Positions 6,571-11,781 of a DNA stretch of 11,781 nt are shown here, one piece after another (positions within the stretch are counted from its first letter, which is position 1; every line of letters starts with the position of its first letter). The position numbers and the translations under genes are program-made. The notes beneath the pieces were generated by a model. It was not told where the DNA came from and made no database searches. It saw only the letters and a program-made list of their open reading frames with translations. The DNA comes from Spirochaetaceae bacterium (GTDB taxonomy: Bacteria > Spirochaetota > Spirochaetia > Treponematales > Breznakiellaceae). The stretch lies in contig JAITNZ010000090.1 of assembly GCA_031290205.1 (NCBI GenBank), positions 1 through 11,781 of the forward strand, given 5' to 3'.

Positions 6571-6601
6571 GGGGGTGCAATTTATTTTTCGGGGTAAATT
6601 C
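6571..6601 (-). promoter_or_regulatory. Diverged relative of the promoter-upstream block, before the MATE gene
   Basis: The reverse strand reads GAATTTACCCCGAA (6601-6588), then AAATAAAT and TGCACCCCC (6579-6571). This matches the layout TGATTTACCCCGAATTTGG-AAGTGCACCC in front of rpoC (6994-7022) and, less exactly, the site at 110-138. Further down, GCTGTTGAAGG (about 6535-6525) resembles TTGCTGAAGGGG after the 20-mer, but about 30 bp of GC-rich sequence has come between. No convincing -10 box could be placed, so the MATE promoter itself remains unassigned. Confidence 0.4.
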
Positions 6602-6632
6602 TAAAGAGATTCCGATATTGCTAACGGGGGGT

Positions 6633-6657
6633 CTGGGGGGGCACATCGCCCCCCCAG
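6633..6657. repeat. Perfect G/C hairpin module
   Basis: CTGGGGGGGC (6633-6642) and GCCCCCCCAG (6648-6657) form a perfect 10-bp inverted repeat with loop ACATC. A similar G-run/C-run module lies at 11-30 on the left edge of the window, read on the opposite strand, so this appears to be another interchangeable module of the same repeat family. Confidence 0.7.
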
Positions 6658-6675
6658 CGGGGCGTTGCGGCGCAC

Positions 6676-6965
6676 AGGCTCACCTAAAGGTGAACCTGCA
6701 ACATCGCTTGGTGTTAGTGTAACCTGCGCCACGCCTCTACGAATGCCGCTGGATAAACGCCCTATCGGGCGCGGCGGCTGGGCGTTGCGGCGCCCCGCAG
6801 AGGGCGCACAGGTTCACCTAAAGGTGAACCTGCATTTGGGGCGTAAAATTTACTTGTCCTGCGCCACGCCATGAACGATTAACCGCAACAACACCCCATC
6901 GGGTGCTATTATTGGGCGGGGTAGGGCGCAACGCAGTGCGCCCGTAGGGGGAGACTTCCCCCTAC
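6676..6965 (+). repeat. Left inverted arm of palindromic repeats before rpoC
   Basis: Modules in order: palindrome 6676-6697 (AGGCTCACCT / AGGTGAACCT, one mismatch); a unit starting GCGCCACGCC at 6726 with hairpin CGCCC-TATC-GGGCG (6758-6771); a perfect palindrome AGGTTCACCT-AA-AGGTGAACCT (6810-6831); a second unit starting GCGCCACGCC at 6861 with hairpin CACCC-CATC-GGGTG (6892-6905); hairpin GGGCGCA / TGCGCCC (6924-6943); and hairpin GTAGGGGGA / TCCCCCTAC (6944-6965). From 6683 to 6962 it is an inverted copy of 11503-11781, with 6683-6764 (82 bp) identical to the reverse complement of 11700-11781. No transposase or credible gene lies in it. Confidence 0.9.
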
Positions 6966-7004
6966 TCTACTGGATTACTACCATAGTGCCGGCTGATTTA
7001 CCCC

Positions 7005-7068
7005 GAATTTGGAAGTGCACCCGACTTGCTGAAGGGGGCTTGATAGAAAATGACATTTATCATATAAT
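7005..7068 (+). promoter_or_regulatory. rpoC promoter with conserved upstream 20-mer
   Basis: -35 box TTGATA (7040-7045) and a perfect -10 box TATAAT (7063-7068) are separated by 17 nt. Transcription should begin near 7075, giving a leader of about 60 nt before ATG 7135. The 20-mer at 7005-7024 is identical to 121-140 and ends 16 nt before the -35 box, as it does there. Between the 20-mer and the -35 box both sites read TTGCTGAAGGGG with small changes; downstream of the -35 box they are unrelated. The promoter lies between the inverted arm and rpoC, so rpoC has its own promoter and does not depend on an upstream gene in this window. Confidence 0.8.
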
Positions 7069-7134
7069 GAAAAAACAATCTATGGAACACAAGGGAACTC
7101 AAGAAATCTCACCGACAAATGCTAAGGAGCAATA

Positions 7135-10100
7135 ATGCGCGATATTCAGGATTTTGACTCAATTATGATTAAGTTAGCCTCGCCCGAAATGGTCAGGGCG
7201 TGGTCTTATGGCGAAGTGAAGAAGCCGGAGACGATCAATTACCGGACGCTGAGGCCAGAAAAGGACGGGCTCTTCTGCGAGCGTATTTTTGGCACGACGA
7301 AAGAATGGGAATGTTACTGCGGGAAGTTTAAGTCAATCCGCTATAAAGGGGTAATCTGCGACCGCTGCGGCGTCGAAGTAACGCATTTTAAGGTGCGCCG
7401 CGAGCGTATGGGGCATATCGAGCTTGCCGCGCCCGTTTCGCATATCTGGTATTACCGCTCGGTGCCCAGCCGTATGGGGCTGCTCCTCGACCTGCCGATG
7501 AATCAGTTGCGCTCGATTCTCTACTACGAAAAATATATCGTCATTGAGCCGGGCGATACCGACCTCAAAAAGATGCAGCTGCTCACCGAAGACGAGTGGT
7601 ATGATGCCCAAGAGCGCTTCGGCGGGAACTTTAGCGCCGGTATGGGCGCGGAGGCGGTGCGCATCCTCCTTCAGAATATCGACCTTGACGCGATTGCCGC
7701 CGAACTGCGCGAAAAGATGATCGAAAAAGGAGCGAAAAGCGATAAACGGCTCTTAAAACGCATCGAAATTGTCGAGAATTTCCGTAATTCGACGAATAAG
7801 CCCGAATGGATGATACTCGACGTGATTCCCGTGATTCCGCCGGAGCTCCGCCCGATGGTGCAGCTTGACGGCGGGCGCTTTGCCACATCAGATTTGAACG
7901 ACCTCTACCGCCGCATCATTAACCGGAACAACCGCTTAAAGCGGCTTATCGGGCTGAACGCGCCTGACATCATCATTCGCAACGAAAAACGAATGTTGCA
8001 GGAGGCGGTGGACGCGCTCTTCGACAATTCCAAGAAAAAACGCGTGGTGAAGGGCGCCTCGAACCGCCCGCTCAAGTCGATTTCCGATATGCTGAAGGGC
8101 AAACAGGGGCGTTTCCGCCAGAATCTGCTGGGCAAGCGCGTCGATTATTCCGGGCGCAGCGTCATCACGGTGGGACCTGAGTTAAAAATCTGGCAGTGCG
8201 GGCTGCCGACAAAGATGGCGATCGAGCTCTTCAAGCCCTTCATCATGAAAAAACTCGTCGCCAATGGCGAAGCGGGGAATATCAAAAAGGCAAAAATGTA
8301 TGTCGAGCAGGAGAAGGCTGAGGTTTTTGCCGTGCTCGACGATGTTGTCAAGGAACATCCCGTGCTGCTCAACCGCGCGCCGACGCTCCATCGGCTGGGT
8401 ATTCAGGCGTTTGAGCCCGTGCTGGTCGAAGGCAAGTCCATTAAGCTGCACCCGCTGGTCTGCCATGCGTTTAACGCCGACTTTGACGGCGACCAGATGG
8501 CGGTGCATGTGCCCCTCACGCAAGAGGCGCAGATGGAATGCTGGACGCTGATGCTCTCGGCGCGGAACCTCCTCAATCCGGCAAACGGGCAGACTATCGT
8601 GTTCCCCTCGCAGGATATGGTTCTGGGTATCAACTTCCTTACCCGCGCCCGCCCGAACGCGCCGCGCCCCCACCTCAACGACCCCAATGCGCCCGCCGGC
8701 TGGCTGCCGCGCTATAGCTCGATGAACGAGATACTCCTCGCCGTCGAATCGCGGAATGCCGAGCGCACGCAGCTCCTCCACTGGGAGGCGCTGATAAAGG
8801 CAAAGCCGAATAAGAAAATCGTCTGGGACAAGATCGGGCACGCGGTCAAACCGGACAAGGAAGGCTATATCGAAACGACCGCCGGGCGCCTCGTCTTCAA
8901 CGAGCAGTTGCCGGCGGACATTCCCTACCTCAACTATGAGCTGAAGGACAAGGAGATTCGCGCCCTCATCGAGCATGTTTTTGCCGAAAAGGGCTCGTGG
9001 ACGACGGTGACTATGCTCGACGCGATCAAGGCGACCGGCTACAAGTATGCGACGGTTTTCGGCGCGACCATCGGCATCGACGATATAATTGTGCCGAAGG
9101 AAAAACCGGCGATGATAGACGGGGCGAACAAAGAGGTCGATTCGATTGAAAAACAGTGGCGGCAGGGGCATATCACCGCGCAGGAGCGCTACGACCGCGT
9201 CGTCGATGTGTGGAATAAAACCAACGAAGACCTTACCGGCATCATGATGAAGACCCTCGAAGCCTCCGACGACGGCTTTAACTCAATCTATATGATGGCA
9301 AACTCCGGCGCGCGCGGCAGTAAAAACCAGATACGCCAGCTTGCCGGTATGCGCGGACTCATGGCGCGCCCTTCGGGCGATATTATCGAATTGCCGATAC
9401 GCTCGAACTTTAAGGAGGGGCTTTCCGTCATCGAATTTTTTATCTCGACAAACGGCGCGCGCAAAGGGCTTGCCGATACCGCGCTCAAAACCGCCGAAGC
9501 GGGCTACCTGACCCGCCGCCTCGTCGACATCGCGCAGGATATGGTCGTCAACGAGGAGGATTGCGGCACGATTAACGGCACCGCCTACTCGGCAATCAAG
9601 GACGGCGAAGAAATCACCGAGCCGCTCTGGGAGCGCATCGTCGGGCGCTATACCCAGCAACAGGTGAGGCACCCGATAACCGGCGAACTGCTCATAGACA
9701 TCAACGAAGAGATCAGCGAAAAAATCGCCAAGGACATCGAACTTGCCGGCATCGAGTCGGTGATGGTCCGCACCGTCCTTACCTGCGAGGCAAAACTCGG
9801 CGTTTGCAAACGCTGTTACGGGCGCAACCTCGCCACAAACCGCCGCGTCGAAATCGGCGAAGCGGTCGGCACGATTGCCGCGCAGTCAATCGGGCAGCCC
9901 GGCACCCAGCTTACGATGCGCACCTTCCATATCGGCGGCGCGGCGACAAAAATCAGCGAGGAAAACCGAACCTCACTCAAATTCCCCGTCTATGTGCGCG
10001 ATATTACCGGCGCTCATGTCATGCTGAAAAACGGGCACCGCCTCTTCACCCGTAAGGGGCAGGCGCTTATCAACAAAGTGATGAAGGAATATAAGATTGA

Positions 10101-11487
10101 AAAAGGCGACGAGTTGCTTGTTGAAGACGGCAAGCGGGTGGCGAAGGGGATTCCCGTCATCAAACACGGCGCGAAAGAGACGCTGGCGGCGGAAAATGCG
10201 TTCGCGATGGTGCGCGACGAGACGCTCTACCTTATCGGGCAGGACCAGAAGATTGAGATTCGCAATGGGTCTGAATTCATGGTGAAGCAGGGGGACGTGG
10301 TGCCGGCGGATAAGGCGCTGGCGACCTTCGACCCGTTCAGCGACCCGATTATCGCCGAAGCGTCCGGTATCGTCCGCTTCAAGGATATTATCGAAGGCTC
10401 CACCCTCAAAGAAGAAATCGATGAAGATACCGGCAATGTTGAAAAGCGGATTACCGAGTTTCAGCTTGAGAGCAAACAGCCGCGCATCATCATTGCCGAC
10501 GAGGACGGCAACGAGCTGGTTTCCTACCCGCTGCCCTCTGGCGCATACATTCAGGTTGATGAAGGCGAAAAGATTCAGGCGGGGCGCTCGGTCGCAAAAA
10601 CCCTCAAGGAGTCGGCGAAGGCGCTGGATATTACCTCAGGGCTTCCCCGCGTGAGCGAGCTTTTCGAGGCGCGCAAGCCCAAAATCCCCGCAGTTCTGGC
10701 AAAGATTTCGGGCAAAGTAACGTTTAAGGGCATCAGCAAAGGCAAGCGGAAAATCATCATTCAGGGCGACCACACCGAAGATTTCGAGCACCTTATACCT
10801 GTGAACAGGCGCCTCCTCGTCCGCGACGGCGACACCGTCGAAGCAGGCGAATTCCTCTGCGAAGGCGCGGCAAGCCCGCACGACATCCTCCACATCTTAG
10901 GCGAGAGCAAGCTCCAGCGCTATCTTATGGACGAAATACAGAAAGTCTACCGGCTGCAAGGCGTAACAATAAACGACAAACATATCGGCGTCATCATCCG
11001 GCAGATGATGCGCAAAGTCGAAATTGCCGCAGTCGGCGACACCTGCTTCATCTTCGGGCAGATGGTCGACAAATACCGCTTTCACGAAGAAAACGACCGC
11101 GTCGTCGACGAGGGCGGACACCCCGCCGTAGGGCGCCCCGTCTTCCAGGGGATAACGAAAGCATCGCTGAACATCGACAGCTTCCTCTCGGCGGCATCCT
11201 TCCAGGAGACCACCCGCGTCCTCACCAACGCGGCGATAGCCGGCTCGACAGACACCCTGCGCGGACTGAAAGAGAACATCATCATCGGGCATCCGATACC
11301 GGCGGGCACCGGCATGAAGCGCTATCAAGACGTAAAACTCTTCGAAGGCACCGAAGACCTCGACCTCCAGATGAAGGAGATCCTCATCCGCCGCCGCCTC
11401 GAAGCCGAAGCCCAACAGGTAATGCCCTACGAACAGCAAGTCGCCGCCTTCGCCCAAGCGGATACCGAGGGGGACAATGATGATTAA
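7135..11487 (+). CDS. rpoC: RNA polymerase subunit beta'
   Basis: Beta' carries the catalytic metal site of RNA polymerase. The 1450-residue protein is complete and of usual length. In order: N-terminal zinc site C60, C62, C75, C78; the clamp and RPLKSISDMLKGKQGRFRQN stretch (about 310-330); the active-site motif NADFDGD with D449, D451, D453; the bridge-helix region starting LSVIEFFISTNGARKG (763-778); second zinc site C810, C884, C891, C894; the trigger loop QLTMRTFHIGG with H932; and the C-terminal domains with VTINDKHIGVIIRQMMRKV. The tail is acidic. ATG 7135 follows AAGGAG (7124-7129) by five bases. Unusually, rpoB is not upstream: a repeat arm and an oppositely oriented MATE gene are there instead. 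The stop is 15 bp from the right repeat arm. No broken motif was seen, so the gene should be functional. Confidence 0.98.
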   Translation: MRDIQDFDSIMIKLASPEMVRAWSYGEVKKPETINYRTLRPEKDGLFCERIFGTTKEWECYCGKFKSIRYKGVICDRCGVEVTHFKVRRERMGHIELAAPVSHIWYYRSVPSRMGLLLDLPMNQLRSILYYEKYIVIEPGDTDLKKMQLLTEDEWYDAQERFGGNFSAGMGAEAVRILLQNIDLDAIAAELREKMIEKGAKSDKRLLKRIEIVENFRNSTNKPEWMILDVIPVIPPELRPMVQLDGGRFATSDLNDLYRRIINRNNRLKRLIGLNAPDIIIRNEKRMLQEAVDALFDNSKKKRVVKGASNRPLKSISDMLKGKQGRFRQNLLGKRVDYSGRSVITVGPELKIWQCGLPTKMAIELFKPFIMKKLVANGEAGNIKKAKMYVEQEKAEVFAVLDDVVKEHPVLLNRAPTLHRLGIQAFEPVLVEGKSIKLHPLVCHAFNADFDGDQMAVHVPLTQEAQMECWTLMLSARNLLNPANGQTIVFPSQDMVLGINFLTRARPNAPRPHLNDPNAPAGWLPRYSSMNEILLAVESRNAERTQLLHWEALIKAKPNKKIVWDKIGHAVKPDKEGYIETTAGRLVFNEQLPADIPYLNYELKDKEIRALIEHVFAEKGSWTTVTMLDAIKATGYKYATVFGATIGIDDIIVPKEKPAMIDGANKEVDSIEKQWRQGHITAQERYDRVVDVWNKTNEDLTGIMMKTLEASDDGFNSIYMMANSGARGSKNQIRQLAGMRGLMARPSGDIIELPIRSNFKEGLSVIEFFISTNGARKGLADTALKTAEAGYLTRRLVDIAQDMVVNEEDCGTINGTAYSAIKDGEEITEPLWERIVGRYTQQQVRHPITGELLIDINEEISEKIAKDIELAGIESVMVRTVLTCEAKLGVCKRCYGRNLATNRRVEIGEAVGTIAAQSIGQPGTQLTMRTFHIGGAATKISEENRTSLKFPVYVRDITGAHVMLKNGHRLFTRKGQALINKVMKEYKIEKGDELLVEDGKRVAKGIPVIKHGAKETLAAENAFAMVRDETLYLIGQDQKIEIRNGSEFMVKQGDVVPADKALATFDPFSDPIIAEASGIVRFKDIIEGSTLKEEIDEDTGNVEKRITEFQLESKQPRIIIADEDGNELVSYPLPSGAYIQVDEGEKIQAGRSVAKTLKESAKALDITSGLPRVSELFEARKPKIPAVLAKISGKVTFKGISKGKRKIIIQGDHTEDFEHLIPVNRRLLVRDGDTVEAGEFLCEGAASPHDILHILGESKLQRYLMDEIQKVYRLQGVTINDKHIGVIIRQMMRKVEIAAVGDTCFIFGQMVDKYRFHEENDRVVDEGGHPAVGRPVFQGITKASLNIDSFLSAASFQETTRVLTNAAIAGSTDTLRGLKENIIIGHPIPAGTGMKRYQDVKLFEGTEDLDLQMKEILIRRRLEAEAQQVMPYEQQVAAFAQADTEGDNDD

Positions 11488-11502
11488 CTTCAGCAGTGAG
11501 GC

Positions 11503-11781
11503 GGGGGGAAGTCTCCCCCTACGCGCCGCAAAATTGCGTCGCTACCCCGCCCATCCGCCGCGCCCGCAAGGGCGTTGTTGCGGTTAATCGTTCATGGCGT
11601 GGCGCAGGACACCCTAACACTATGCGACAATGCAGGCTCACCTTTAGGTGAGCCTGTGCGCCCTCTGCGGGGCGCCGCCCCGCCCAGCCGCCGCGCCCGT
11701 AGGGCGTTTATCCAGCGGCATTCGTAGAGGCGTGGCGCAGGTTACACTAACACCAAGCGATGTTGCAGGTTCACCTTTAGG
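11503..11781 (-). repeat. Right inverted arm of palindromic repeats after rpoC
   Basis: Read on the reverse strand it repeats the module order of the left arm: palindrome 11781-11767 (cut by the window edge), a GCGCCACGCC unit with hairpin CGCCC-TAC-GGGCG (11706-11694), a perfect palindrome at 11655-11634, the 30-bp unit at 11604-11575 with hairpin CGCCC-TTGC-GGGCG (11574-11561), the GCGACGCAA / TTGCGGCGC pair, and the GGGGGA / TCCCCC hairpin. The penultimate hairpin is the one at the left window edge (38-57), not the one in the left arm. No gene is seen in the 294 bp after rpoC. Strong stems could stop or protect the rpoC transcript, but no T-run follows. Confidence 0.9.
11634..11655. repeat. 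Perfect 22-bp palindrome of the AGG(T/C)TCACCT family
   Basis: AGGCTCACCT-TT-AGGTGAGCCT is perfectly self-complementary. It matches 6810-6831 except that both arms changed together (C and G here, T and A there), so pairing is kept. Related copies are at 6676-6697 and 11767-11781 (cut by the edge). Confidence 0.85.

Noticed and set aside
6665..6874. A 69-codon forward frame before rpoC
   Set aside because: It is entirely repeat modules with strong hairpins, and the same sequence recurs inverted after rpoC. It has no credible ribosome binding site.
6676..6965. CRISPR array
   Set aside because: The repeats are few, unequal, palindromic modules with no regular unique spacers and no cas genes in the window.
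8182..9171. A 329-codon open frame on the reverse strand
   Set aside because: It lies wholly inside rpoC, has no ribosome binding site that I can see, and its His/Arg-rich product is the usual antisense shadow of a GC-rich, codon-biased gene.
6676..11781. rpoC as cargo of a composite transposon
   Set aside because: The arms are only ~280 bp, contain no transposase frame, and no target-site duplication could be judged because the right arm leaves the window.

Overview
The window looks like a chromosomal segment of a spirochaete, most likely a Treponema-like bacterium. The gene order S20 - HU - apolipoprotein N-acyltransferase matches, as far as I recall, the order in treponemes. The standalone bactofilin and the RpoC sequence are compatible with this. 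No genome comparison was possible, so the assignment is an inference. No tRNA, rRNA, CRISPR array or transposase gene was seen.

Layout. Positions 1-226 hold a GC-rich palindromic repeat followed by a good housekeeping promoter. Positions 227-3928 hold a forward gene run: a 56-residue zinc-ribbon protein, rpsT, an HU-type DNA-binding protein, lnt, a receiver-like protein that lacks the phospho-acceptor aspartate, and a bactofilin. Then come a secreted protein built of two related domains (3969-4703) and a 336-bp gap with hairpins, a repeat unit and a reverse-strand terminator. A reverse-strand MATE transporter (5040-6461) follows, preceded by a 16-codon leader ORF. A 630-bp gap carries palindromic repeats and the rpoC promoter. 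Last come rpoC (7135-11487) and a second block of the repeats running off the right edge.

The most unusual structure is around rpoC. The gene is not preceded by rpoB. Together with its promoter it lies between two inverted arms of about 280 bp (6683-6962 and 11503-11781+), and the outer 82 bp of the arms are identical. The arms are mosaics of small palindromic modules, and related modules occur at the left edge of the window and after the MATE gene. An identical 20-bp block (121-140 and 7005-7024) ends exactly 16 nt before the -35 box of both the zinc-ribbon/rpsT promoter and the rpoC promoter. A diverged relative lies upstream of the MATE gene. The repeat family therefore borders, and may partly build, promoters of transcription and translation genes.

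Functionally, the forward run mixes core information genes (S20, HU, RpoC) with envelope genes (Lnt, bactofilin, secreted protein). HU and lnt overlap by 4 bp, and the pseudo-receiver and bactofilin overlap by 13 bp, so translational coupling is likely in both pairs.
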